From CBDAPE01 sp965198325 (lineage in GTDB: Bacteria; Pseudomonadota; Alphaproteobacteria; UBA828; JAPUJA01): 64,000 nt of DNA. The position numbers and the translations under genes are program-made. The stretch's first letter is position 1; the number at the start of each line of letters is the position of its first letter. Positions 51,322 through 60,284 of the stretch are shown here, one piece after another. The notes under the pieces were generated by a model. That model was not told the DNA's origin. It searched no databases and worked only from the letters and a program-made list of their open reading frames with translations. The stretch is from the NCBI GenBank assembly GCA_965198325.1, contig CBDAPE010000012.1:124001-188000 (forward strand). Reading direction: 5' to 3'.

Positions 51322-52662
51322 GAGAGTGTCAGATATCTTGTGTAAATGAGTGCCGTGGGTCCAATATTTAGTATGGGAGGACCTACGATGAGGACTATCA
51401 GACCTGAACTTCTGGACGAACTTCTGGCCGATTACGAGAAGCCGGATGACCTGCTGGGCGAAGACGGGCTGTTCAAGCAGCTCAAGGCGGTGCTCTTGGA
51501 GCGGGCGCTTGACGCCGAGCTGAGCGATCACCTGGGCTACGAGAAGGGTGACCCGGCCGGTCGCGGCACGGGTAACAGCCGCAACGGCTACTCGGACAAG
51601 ACGGTGCTGAGCGAGGATGGCGAGATCGATATCGCCGTGCCGCGCGACCGCACCGGCACGTTCGACCCGCTGATCGTGCCCAAGGGCGAACGCCGTCTCG
51701 AGGGCTTCGACGATCGCATCGTGTCGCTGTATGCCCGCGGCATGACGGTGCGCGAGATACGTGGCCATCTGCAGGAGCTTTACGGGGTCGCGGTTTCGCC
51801 GGACCTGATCAGCCGGGTCACCGACGCGGTACTCGAGGAGGTCCGCGAATGGCAGAACCGACCGCTCGATGCGGTCTATCCGGTGGTGTTCTTTGACGCG
51901 CTGCGGGTCAAGATCCGCGACGAAGGCCTGGTGCGCAACAAAGCAGTCTACGTTGCACTGGCCCTCACCGCTGAAGGCGAGAAGGAGGTTCTCGGGCTGT
52001 GGATCGAGCAGACCGAAGGCGCCAAGTTCTGGCTCAAGGTGATGAACGACCTCAAGACCCGCGGCGTCGCTGACATCCTGATCGCCGTGGTCGACGGCCT
52101 CAAGGGCTTCCCCGAGGCGATAACAACGGTGTTCCCCGAGACCACGGTGCAGACCTGCATCGTGCATCTGATCCGCAGTTCGCTGGCGTTCGTGTCGTGG
52201 AAGGACCGAAAGAGGATCATGCCCGATATCAAGGCGATCTACCGCGCCGAAACCGCCGAGACCGCGGCGGCCAAGCTCGACGAGTTCGAGGCCAAATGGG
52301 GCGAGCGCTATCCGGCGATCGCGCCCAGCTGGCGCCGCGCCTGGGAGCAGGTGGTGCCGATGTTCGCGTTCCCGCCGGCGATCCGCAAGATGATCTACAC
52401 CACCAACGCGCTGGAGAGCCTGCACCGATCTTTGCGCAAGATCATCAAGACACGCGGTAGCTTCCCCAACGACGAGGCGGCGGTCAAGCTGTTGTTCCTG
52501 GCGATCCGCAATGCCGGTGTCGGCTGGAAACGGCCTATTGAATGGACCGCCGCAATGGGGCAGTTTGCGATCCTGTTCGAGGATCGCTTTCCGGCCTCAG
52601 CGCGCTGAGGCCGGAAACAATGTCGCCCACGGCGTCACTTACACAGACAATCGGACACACCC
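51322..52662 (+). mobile_element. Complete IS256-family element (1341 bp)
   Basis: The ends GAGAGTGTC (51322-51330) and the complement of 52654-52662 (GGGTGTGTC) start imperfect inverted repeats of about 35 bp. The flanks are istA sequence but show no target duplication. Relative to the other istA copy, 64 bp (matching 54863-54926) are missing at the join. Confidence 0.85.
51388..52608 (+). CDS. IS256-family transposase
   Basis: The 406-residue product is a full-length mutator-type transposase. DDE-region motifs are visible as VVFFDALRVKIRD, AVVDGLKGFPEAI and TTNALESLHRSLRK. The ATG at 51388 follows GGGAGGA at good spacing, preferred to an upstream ATG at 51346. It looks intact and could also mobilise the copy at the window start. 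Confidence 0.9.
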   Translation: MRTIRPELLDELLADYEKPDDLLGEDGLFKQLKAVLLERALDAELSDHLGYEKGDPAGRGTGNSRNGYSDKTVLSEDGEIDIAVPRDRTGTFDPLIVPKGERRLEGFDDRIVSLYARGMTVREIRGHLQELYGVAVSPDLISRVTDAVLEEVREWQNRPLDAVYPVVFFDALRVKIRDEGLVRNKAVYVALALTAEGEKEVLGLWIEQTEGAKFWLKVMNDLKTRGVADILIAVVDGLKGFPEAITTVFPETTVQTCIVHLIRSSLAFVSWKDRKRIMPDIKAIYRAETAETAAAKLDEFEAKWGERYPAIAPSWRRAWEQVVPMFAFPPAIRKMIYTTNALESLHRSLRKIIKTRGSFPNDEAAVKLLFLAIRNAGVGWKRPIEWTAAMGQFAILFEDRFPASAR

Positions 52663-53860
52663 CGGGCAGGTCCCAGCCCGCCAACGGCGCGGCCTGGTCG
52701 AGGGCGCCGATCTTCTGCTCGGTCAAGGGCAGGTAATGCAGCGGGTCGAAGATCAGGTCCGCGCTGTCATAGGACCGGCGGTGCCGGGCGATCACTTCGG
52801 CGCCGCAAGAGATCATCACCTCGTCGACATAGCCGCGGATCAGCACCTCGCGGTGCCCGTATGCTACGGGCACCGAGTAGTCGTGGCCGCGGTAACGCAC
52901 CAGCGACAGTGAGCTCGCCCTTCCGGGACGCTTGTCGCAGGCATCATAGGGAGCAGGCGACAATGGCAAGAGCACTTGACGGTCCCGTGCGAGGCGCTCG
53001 CCGATGGTCTCCTTGTGACCCCGCAGCCGCGCCGCCTGGCGCCGGCGGCACTGTCCCGCGAGAGCATCGTTCAGCGCCTCGAAGCTCTCGGCCCGCGGGA
53101 CGGGGACCCGGAAGGTCCGCCGGATGAAGCCGACCAGTCCCTCGACCTTGCCTTTGTCGTTGCCCTTGCCCGGCCGGCCGAACCTGTCCTCGAACAGATA
53201 GGGGGATTGAAGGTCCGTGAAGACGCGCGTTCGCTGCCGCTTGCCATCGCCCAGTATCCGGGCGACTGCCAGCTTGGTGTTGTCGTACAGGATGGATCGG
53301 GGGACGCCGCCGAAGAACGCAACCGCCGCGTTGTGGCCAGCGCAGAACGCCTCGGTCGTCTCCGCCGGGTAGGCCTTCACGAAGCAGGCATCACTGTGGG
53401 GAAGATCGAAGGCAAGGAAGTGGACCTTGCACGCCACGCCGCCGATCACCGCCATCGCCTCGCCGAAGTCCGCCTGGGCGGGGCCGGGGGAATGGACGAG
53501 CGGCACGAACATCTCGCGCGACCGAAGCCGCCGCTCACGGACATAGTCCTTCACGATGGTGTAGCCGCCCGTAAAGCCGTACTCGTCCCGGAGACGGTCG
53601 AAGATCCGCTTCGCCGTGGGCCGTTGCTTGTGGTGGCTGGTCCGATCGTCTTCCAGAATCCGATCGATGATCCCCGTGAACGGACCCCGCTTCGGCCGCC
53701 GTGGCGGCTTGCCGCGGCGAAACCCCGGCGGCACCGAGAACGACAGCATCTTGCGGACCGTCTTGCGGTCCAGCCCGAACACCCGCGAGGCCTCGCGGGT
53801 GCTCATTCCCTCGACACGACACGCCCGCCGAACCCGCGCGTACAAATCCACCCGATACAT
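52535..53860 (-). pseudogene. istA: istA of inner IS21 copy, truncated by IS256
   Basis: The frame holds the first ~403 residues of IstA: helix-turn-helix (STREASRVFGLDRKTVRKML) and the DDE domain start (VHSPGPAQADFGEA, DNTKLAVARIL). It then runs into IS256 sequence (GVCPIVCVSD onward) and stops. About 100 C-terminal residues are lost. Confidence 0.85.
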
Positions 53861-53974
53861 CCCCCCGCCTTCCTGTCAGAGCAACCCTGACAGAAGGCTA
53901 TAGACGGTCCCATTTTGGTCCGCCACAGCCGGATCAACCGGCCGCTTCAGTGAGGGATTATTGCGCCGCCGTTC

Positions 53975-54628
53975 TCAGCGTTCGGAGCCGAACACCTCGG
54001 TCCATTCGTCGAACGGCAGGTTGGTGGTGACCAGGGTCGCGCCGCGCTCGTAGCGTTGGCTGAACACCTCGAACAGGAGTTCGGCTCCGGTCTTGGACAG
54101 CGGCACGAAGCCGAGCTCGTCGATGATCAGAAGCTTGTAGGTGGCGAGCTTCTTCTGGAACCTCAGCAGTTGCTTGTCATCGCGGGCCTCGATGAGCTCG
54201 TGGACCAGGGCAGCGGCGGTGATGAAGCCGACCGAGAGACCCTTCTGGCAGGCCGCCAGACCGAGACCGAGGGCGATGTGGGTCTTGCCGGTGCCACTGT
54301 TGCCGAGCGCGATGAGGTTCTCGCGGCGCTCGATGTACGCGCAGCGGGCGAGGTCCAGGACCAGCGCCTTGTTGAGCGAAGGGATGACCTTGAAGTCGAA
54401 GGCATCGAGGCTCTTGACCACGGGGAAGCGCGCCGCCTTGATGCGCCGCTCGACCATGCGGCGCTCGCGGTCGATCAGCTCAAGCTCGGCCAGACGCAAG
54501 AGATAGCGAACGTGGTCGACGCCTTCAGAGGCGCACTGCCGGGCGATCTTGTCGTACTCTCGCAGGAAGGTCGGAAGCTTGAGCGTCTTGAGGTGGTGGA
54601 CGAGCAGCAGCTGTGGTGCGTCGGTCAT
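53975..54628 (-). pseudogene. istB: istB of outer IS21 copy, truncated by inner IS21
   Basis: The 217-residue frame has Walker A GNSGTGKTH and Walker B LLIIDELGF but ends at FGSER, where the inner IS21 tip supplies the stop. The missing ~40 residues (starting LTGALLDRLTHH) lie across the insertion at 50728-50847. It starts at 54628 overlapping the istA stop as ATGA. Loss of the C-terminus may or may not abolish ATPase function. Confidence 0.85.
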
Positions 54629-56125
54629 GCACGAAGCCCCGGCAGCAGGCTCATGTACGACTTGGCAGACGTGGTCGCGACCCGGGCGCGCGGCAGGTAC
54701 GGATAGACCTCGAGGTTGAGCCGGGGCGGCCGCCGCTCGATGCGGCACAGCACCAGGTGCTTGACGGCATCGAAGCCGATGGCGCCGAGCCTGAGCGCGT
54801 CGCCGACCGCTGCCGTCAGCTCCTCGAGCCGGAAGCTCTCCAGCAGACGGAGCACCTGGACGTACTCGCGCTTGCCTGCCTTGCCCATGCGAGCTTCGAG
54901 GAGGCGTCGCAGGGTGATGAAGCTATCGGGCAGGTCCCAGCCCGCCAACGGCGCGGCCTGGTCGAGGGCGCCGATCTTCTGCTCGATCAAGGGCAGGTAA
55001 TGCAGCGGGTCGAAGATCAGGTCCGCGCTGTCATAGGACCGGCGGTGCCGGGCGATCACTTCGGCGCCGCAAGAGATCATCACCTCGTCGACATAGCCGC
55101 GGATCAGCACCTCGCGGTGCCCGTATGCTACGGGCACCGAGTAGTCGTGGCCGCGGTAACGCACCAGCGACAAGTGAGCTCGCCCTTCCGGGACGCTTGT
55201 CGCAGGCATCATAGGGAGCAGGCGGCAATGGCAAGAGCACTTGACGGTCCCGTTCGAGGCGCTCGCTGATGGTTTCCTTGTGACCCCGCAGCCGTGCGGC
55301 CCGGCGCCGGCAACACCGTTCGGCGAGAGCACCGTTGAGAGCCTCGAAGCTCTCGGCCAGCGGGATCGGGACCAGGAAGTCCCGCCGGATGAAGCCAACC
55401 AGTCCCTCGACTTTGCCCTTGTCATTCCCCTTGCCCGGTCGGCCGAACCTGTCCTCGAACAGATAGTGGGATTGCAACTCCGTGAAGACGCGCGTTCGCG
55501 GCCGCTTGCCATCTCCCAGGACCCGGGCAACAGCCAGCTTGGTGTTGTCGTACAGGATGGATGTGGGAACGCCGCCGAAGAAGGCGAATGCCGCATTGTG
55601 ACCATCGCAAAAGGCCTCGGTCGTCTCCGCCGGATAGGCTTTCACAAAACAACCATCGCTGTGGGGAAGGTCGAAGGCAAGGAAGTGGACCTTGCGCGAC
55701 ACGCCGCCGATCACCGCCATCGCCTCACCGAAGTCCGCCTGGGCGTGACCGGGGGAATGGACGAGCGGCACAAGCACCTCACGTGACCGAAGCCGCCGCT
55801 CGCGAACGGAGTCCTTCACGATGGTGTACCCGCCCGTAAAGCCGTACTCGTCCCGGAGACGGTCGAAGATGCGCTTTGCAGTGTGCCGTTGTTTGCGGTG
55901 ACTGGTCCGATCATCCTCCAGGATCCGATCGATGATCCCCGTGAACGGATCCAGCTTCGGTCGCCGGGGCGGCGTGCTTCGGCGATATCCTGGCGGCACC
56001 GAGAACGACAGCATCTTGCGGACCGTCTTGCGGTCCACACCAAACACCCGCGACGCCTCGTGGACGCTCATCCTATCGACACGGCACGCCCGCCGAACCC
56101 GTGCGTACAAATCCACCCGATACAT
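54625..56125 (-). pseudogene. istA: istA of outer IS21 copy, frameshifted
   Basis: The transposase reads normally from MYRVDLYARVRR for ~330 residues to GRASS, then shifts frame. Compared with the other copy there is one extra A at 55172-55173 (GACAAGTGAG against GACAGTGAG). The other frame continues LVRYRGHDYSVPVAYGHRE to the natural end at 54625. Programmed shifting is unlikely, as the second copy has no such run. Confidence 0.85.
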
Positions 56126-56459
56126 CCCCCCGCCTTCCAGTCAGAGTAACTCTGACCGAAGGCTATAGACGGTCCCCTTTTGGTCCGCCGCGGCCGGATG
56201 GCCCGGGCGCTTCAATGGGGGATTATTGCTCCGCCGTTCTCACCCGTGCCGTCAAGCAGGCGGAAATGAGCCACTTCCTGGCCGGGCGCTGCAGCTTCAT
56301 ACCGGACGGCGGCGAGGTGATCGAAATCCGGCCGGGCGATATGGTTTATTTCCCGTCGAACAGCCAGGGCGTCTGGAACATCGAGGAAACCGTGCGCAAG
56401 ACCTTCTTCGTCTGCTACCCGAAGAGCGAATAGCTGCACGAGCCCCCTGCCCGGCCGCA

Positions 56460-56496
56460 AAGAAAAAGCGGCGCGGACGGTACCGTCCGCGCCGCT
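56460..56496 (-). terminator. Rho-independent terminator of the binding-protein gene
   Basis: 56467-56496 is a perfect 30-bp palindrome (half AGCGGCGCGGACGGT). On the minus strand it is followed by a CTTTTTCTTT run (complement of 56458-56467). It lies 34 bases past the stop of the gene at 56530-57660 and also sits after the convergent cupin remnant. Confidence 0.8.
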
Positions 56497-56529
56497 CGTG
56501 GATCCGGACAACCGGATGTGAAGAGACCC

Positions 56530-57660
56530 CTAACCCTCCTTGGTTCGCCGCGCGTCGAGATAAATCTCGTACGTGGCGTCGTAATCCGGATTGATGTCCA
56601 TCTGGGCCGAATGGTCCATCCGGTACTGCAGGCCGTTCGGCTCGTCGTACTGAATCGCCAGGAGCTGTTCCGCCGTGTACTTGTTGAACACGTTCGGATC
56701 GGCCATCTGGGCGACCGGCTGGAGCAGACCGTCGGCCGTGCCGACGATGTAGGCGATGTCGGGCTGAAGGATAAACTCCAGGAAATCGATTGCCTTCGAG
56801 TGAAGAGCCGGATTGTTCACCGCGGAGGTCAGCTCGATCCAGTTGATCCCGCCACGCCCTTGAGACGGACCGCTATTCGGCGTGATCGCCAAAAGCTGGA
56901 GCAGGCCGTCGAGCCGTGCACCCGAAATGGTGTAGGTCGAGCCCACAAAATAGGCGTCGATCTCGCCGTTCACCATCGCGAGGTTCATCTGCACGAAATC
57001 GTCGCTCACGACCTTGGTACCGTTCATCCACATGCGGATGGTCTTTTCGTACGCCGCGATCTCATCGTCGTTGTGAGGCTTGAACGGGTCGACGTCGGCG
57101 CCCATGCAGGCGTTCATGATGTTCCAGTTGTCGTACGCCAGCATGCCGAGGCGGTTGTTGGCCGCAATCTCGTCGAGCAGATGCCAGCCCTCGTTCTGGG
57201 CCGTTTTCCAGTCGATGGTATCGGTGTTGATGACGAACTCGCCGGTATCGAAGCGCTGGGTCACGCCCAGCAGATGTTCGCCGTCGACACTCGTCGCCCA
57301 GTAGAAGGGCGGCGCGAACTCGGGCAGCATCTTCTCGAAATAGGGCTCGAAGCGGTCCTTCGGCAGATCGACGATCAGCCCCTCGGGCCAGAGCTGCTGG
57401 CGCGCCCAGGGCTGATTGAGATTGATGATGTCCCAGATTGCCGTCTCGCCCGCACGCAGGCGGTTGATGGCATCCGGGTCCGAGATCAGCAGCTCGTACT
57501 TTATCTTGGTATCATGATCTTGCAGGAAGCGCTGATGCAACCGCGGATCGGAATAGCCGTCCCACACGTTGATGTGGAGCTCGCGCTCTTCAGCCCGAGC
57601 GATACGCGGCAGAACCGAGCCTGCACCGACTGCCGCGGCGGCGGCGCCCGCGCCCTTCAT
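56530..57660 (-). CDS. PotD-type binding protein, Tat signal upstream of the only ATG
   Basis: From the ATG at 57660 the 376-residue product is a polyamine-type binding protein (LHINVWDGYSDPRLHQRF). In-frame DNA just upstream encodes TSRRTFMKGAG, a textbook twin-arginine signal, but no ATG, GTG or TTG starts it. GGGAGAGG lies six bases before an ACG at 57691-57693, giving (M)THSKTSRRTF. Either ACG is used or an ATG start has been lost. No transporter partners are adjacent. Confidence 0.8.
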   Translation of the reverse strand: MKGAGAAAAAVGAGSVLPRIARAEERELHINVWDGYSDPRLHQRFLQDHDTKIKYELLISDPDAINRLRAGETAIWDIINLNQPWARQQLWPEGLIVDLPKDRFEPYFEKMLPEFAPPFYWATSVDGEHLLGVTQRFDTGEFVINTDTIDWKTAQNEGWHLLDEIAANNRLGMLAYDNWNIMNACMGADVDPFKPHNDDEIAAYEKTIRMWMNGTKVVSDDFVQMNLAMVNGEIDAYFVGSTYTISGARLDGLLQLLAITPNSGPSQGRGGINWIELTSAVNNPALHSKAIDFLEFILQPDIAYIVGTADGLLQPVAQMADPNVFNKYTAEQLLAIQYDEPNGLQYRMDHSAQMDINPDYDATYEIYLDARRTKEG

Positions 57661-57828
57661 GAATGTGCGGCGTGAAGTTTTGCTGTGTGTCGTGTCTGGC
57701 CTCTCCCATAGAAAAAGAATATTTTTGATATTGGTTCAGGATATTACATCCTGTATCGGACAATTTTGCGACAGCGGGGAGATACTGTAAAGGCAAACCG
57801 GTGGCCATGAATGGTTGACCGGCGGGCT

Positions 57829-58557
57829 CTACTCGTTGTCGTCGACCTCCGCGCCAGCACCCCGGCGGCGGGAGGTCTCGCTCGCCGGAACCAACGTGCG
57901 CGCGGTAAGATTGCCGAGTACCGCCCAAGGCCCCTCCTCGACCAAAACACCCGTGGCGAAGGCGTTTTTCTCCTGGCCCGCGAGATCGTCGGCGGACAGC
58001 CCCGCGGCCAATCGATCCGAGCCATCGGGGACCGGTCCGTAAACGATGGTGATGTCCGTCGGGTCCGTACCGGTCAGGTCCGCAGTCGCGCGCCATTCGA
58101 CCCGCGGCCCATCGCCGGCGACCGCCACCCGGATCCGCGCCAGGCGGTTTGTCGATTCGAAAGAAAAAGCACGATCCGGCTCGGCGGCTTGCACCGCCAC
58201 GGGGATCAGAAACAGCGGGGATCGTGCGCTCGAAACCTGAATCCGGCCGACGCTGTCCGCCGCCCGCGCGGCGTCCGCGACGGCGAGATCGAGCAGAGTT
58301 CCGGCGATGAGGAGGAGCGAGCGGCCACCGGCGTCGACCTGCCATCGGCCCGGTCCGCCGCTGATGGTCAGAGCACCGCAATCGATGATCTCGGCCGTGT
58401 CCGCGAGATCCCGCGCGGCCAGAGCAACACCGGGCAACCCGTGAACTGCGAGCCACGCGACGATCAGGCCCGCGTCGGTATCAGCGCCCGGGAACGCGCC
58501 CATGCCACGGGCCGCCTTTTCGACCAGCCGCTCGACTTCGTTGATCGAAACCTTCAT
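57829..58557 (-). CDS. DUF3726-like protein
   Basis: The 242-residue product starts MKVSINEVERLVEKAARGMG, a pattern I associate with DUF3726, though I cannot verify this. It looks cytosolic. It begins seven bases after the large gene at 58565, so the two were likely one operon. Function unknown. Confidence 0.55.
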   Translation of the reverse strand: MKVSINEVERLVEKAARGMGAFPGADTDAGLIVAWLAVHGLPGVALAARDLADTAEIIDCGALTISGGPGRWQVDAGGRSLLLIAGTLLDLAVADAARAADSVGRIQVSSARSPLFLIPVAVQAAEPDRAFSFESTNRLARIRVAVAGDGPRVEWRATADLTGTDPTDITIVYGPVPDGSDRLAAGLSADDLAGQEKNAFATGVLVEEGPWAVLGNLTARTLVPASETSRRRGAGAEVDDNE

Positions 58558-58564
58558 GCCGGGG

Positions 58565-60214
58565 TCACGGCGGCGAGGCAGGGTAGGCCCAGTCGTCGCC
58601 GTCCGAATGGCCCAACTCGCCGACCAGGGGTGCGCCTTGATAAAGGGTGATGCGCACCCAACGATCGGATTTGGGGTCGAACTTGCTGGCACCGAAGAAG
58701 GACAGCTTGCAGCGCAGCAGATCGATGGCGATGCAGTCCCGATCGAGCAGATTGTCGCGGATCTCGGCGTAGGGACAGTCATGCAGGCTCTGAACCCGGC
58801 GGACGATATGGCGCGCAGCCGGGTTGCGAAGCAGGAATTCAGCGACGCTCTCCTTGGAATTCGCGTGGACGGCCTCGGAGAGGGCGCTATGGAGTGCGGC
58901 GACATCGCGGGCGACTCCCGTGCGCATCTCCCGGTCCGCGCCGGGCTCGTTGTAGTGCTCGCCGAGTCGGGGCTCGAGTTTTTCCTCGGAGACGTACCAA
59001 AAGAGATATTGCGCGTCGGGGTGCTGGAAATCGAGCGCGAGCGCCCAGCCGTAATCCGCCTCGACCAGCCGTTTCAGGGCCGCAACGTTCATTCGGGGCT
59101 CGACCGCCATGACCTCGGGACCGCCCATGGTCTCTTCGAGTTCATCGACCAGATCGGGGTAGGGTTCGAGGATGAGACTGTTGAGCAACTCCTGAGTCTC
59201 GAGAGAGGCGCAGTCAGCCGCCCAGACAACCAGCGTCTGCCAGGGCCGCTCTCCCTCGAGCGTGCCCTTGCCCGCACCGTCGAGCCAGGCTTCGAGATCG
59301 GTGAGCTCCGGGCAGAGCGTGGCGATCCGGTTGGCGAAACGCGGATCGTCCGTGCGCCAGTCCGCGCACTGCGCCTTTGCCCGGGTGAGCAGGGTCCGGA
59401 ACCGGTGGATACAGGCGGGGTTCGCACGCTCGACGTCACAGACCCGGGCAATCGCCGTCTCCCGCGCCCAGATCCAGCGATGGATCAACAGCGGGTGGCC
59501 GACCAGAAACGGCGCCATGCCCAACCCTGTCGCATTGCCGATCCCGAGCGAGCCTCGAAGCGTAGGCGCGAGCGCCACTGCGCCCGGGGGATTGTGCGCC
59601 CGCGCGATATGATCGACCAGATCGAACGTGAATTGGCGGATCAGATAGACGGTCAAAAGTTCCGCCTGAAAGGGATGATTGAGCACCGGCCCGTCGTGAA
59701 GCTTGGGCCGGTCGGCCAGGCCGAACTTGCCGTTGCCATACACGGCCGTGGTGCGCATCAGGTACCCGACGTCGGCAAGACGATGGGCCGTGGGCTGTTC
59801 GCCTCGAGCCAGGCAGTCGACGACCTCGTCGAACAGCCGGACGCTCTTGTTGGCCCGGCTGAGCACGAACTCGTCGGAGCTGAAATGTCCCGCTTCCTGA
59901 AGCGGTACGATGTCCGCAAGCCGGGCGAGGGCGGCAGCGTCCGGACAGCCATCGACGAGAACGAAACTTGCGTCCCATTTTTCCGCGATGACCCGGTCGG
60001 TTCGGTCGCCCGGCGAGAGATAACGGGAGATAGCCACGAGACTGAAATCGCCGAAGGGCGTGTCAACTCGGTAGACCGCGATGCCGTAGCCGTCGGCGTC
60101 CAAATCGAAGCGATCGCAAACGACCTACCAGCCTTCGCGGTGCATGCGGCGGATCAGGGAGCGAACGAAGCTCAAGCGGGTCTGATGGAACGACCCGAGA
60201 CGCTCGAGCCGCAT
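58565..60214 (-). pseudogene. Large uncharacterised protein with internal TAG
   Basis: The frame begins MRLERLGSFHQTRLSFVRSL at 60214, meets TAG at 60125-60127 after MHREGW, and continues in the same frame as VVCDRFDLDADGYGIAVYRV for another ~520 residues. The continuity of protein-like sequence across the stop points to a nonsense mutation. A restart at the TTG at 60103 would give 512 residues. Family not recognised. Confidence 0.7.
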
Positions 60215-60284
60215 GACCTGCGCGGGTGGACGACGGACGAGGCGATCGGGCGCGACAGAGTGCTCCGGCATGGTCGCGGCCCGA

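Larger units (their letters stand above)
51159..53977 (-). mobile_element. Inner IS21 copy, lacking istB and carrying IS256
   Basis: Its tips are at 51159 and 53977 and it is flanked by GCGTTC (51153-51158 and 53978-53983). After about 110 bases of its left arm it jumps, near 51268, to istA sequence, so istB is deleted. An IS256 element then interrupts istA. It cannot move on its own. Confidence 0.8.
50537..56242 (-). mobile_element. Nested IS21-family complex (5706 bp)
   Basis: The outer tips TGTCAACGGCGGAGCAA (50537) and the complement of 56226-56242 (TGAGAACGGCGGAGCAA) are inverted repeats. CCCGTG is duplicated at 50531-50536 and 56243-56248. The outer element is 50537-50847 plus 53978-56242 (about 2.57 kb, usual for IS21). 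It is interrupted in istB by further IS21 sequence and an IS256 copy. Confidence 0.9.
50353..56433 (+). pseudogene. Cupin-domain protein split by IS21 complex
   Basis: The first half (50353-50536) encodes MKVDILKQPAAVPSS through CTPGKFAR. The second half (from 56249) continues VKQAEMSHFLAGRCSF to YPKSE. Excising 50537-56242 with one copy of CCCGTG restores a single frame of about 122 residues (GKFARAVKQAEMSHF across the join). The pattern, including PGDMVYFPSNSQGVW, fits the small cupin_3 (DUF861) family. The start follows GGGAGGACC. The gene is inactive as it stands. Confidence 0.9.

Noticed and set aside
1..52662. The two IS256 copies as a composite transposon
   Set aside because: The DNA between them contains core genes in ancestral order, so it was not brought in as cargo.
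52535..53860. Full-length istA in the inner IS21 copy
   Set aside because: The last ~38 residues are read from IS256 DNA, so the protein is truncated.
46195..60127. Two in-frame TAG codons suggesting stop-codon recoding
   Set aside because: Several intact genes here end at TAG, for example pdhB and the RidA gene, and neither broken gene is a methylamine methyltransferase. Nonsense mutation is simpler.
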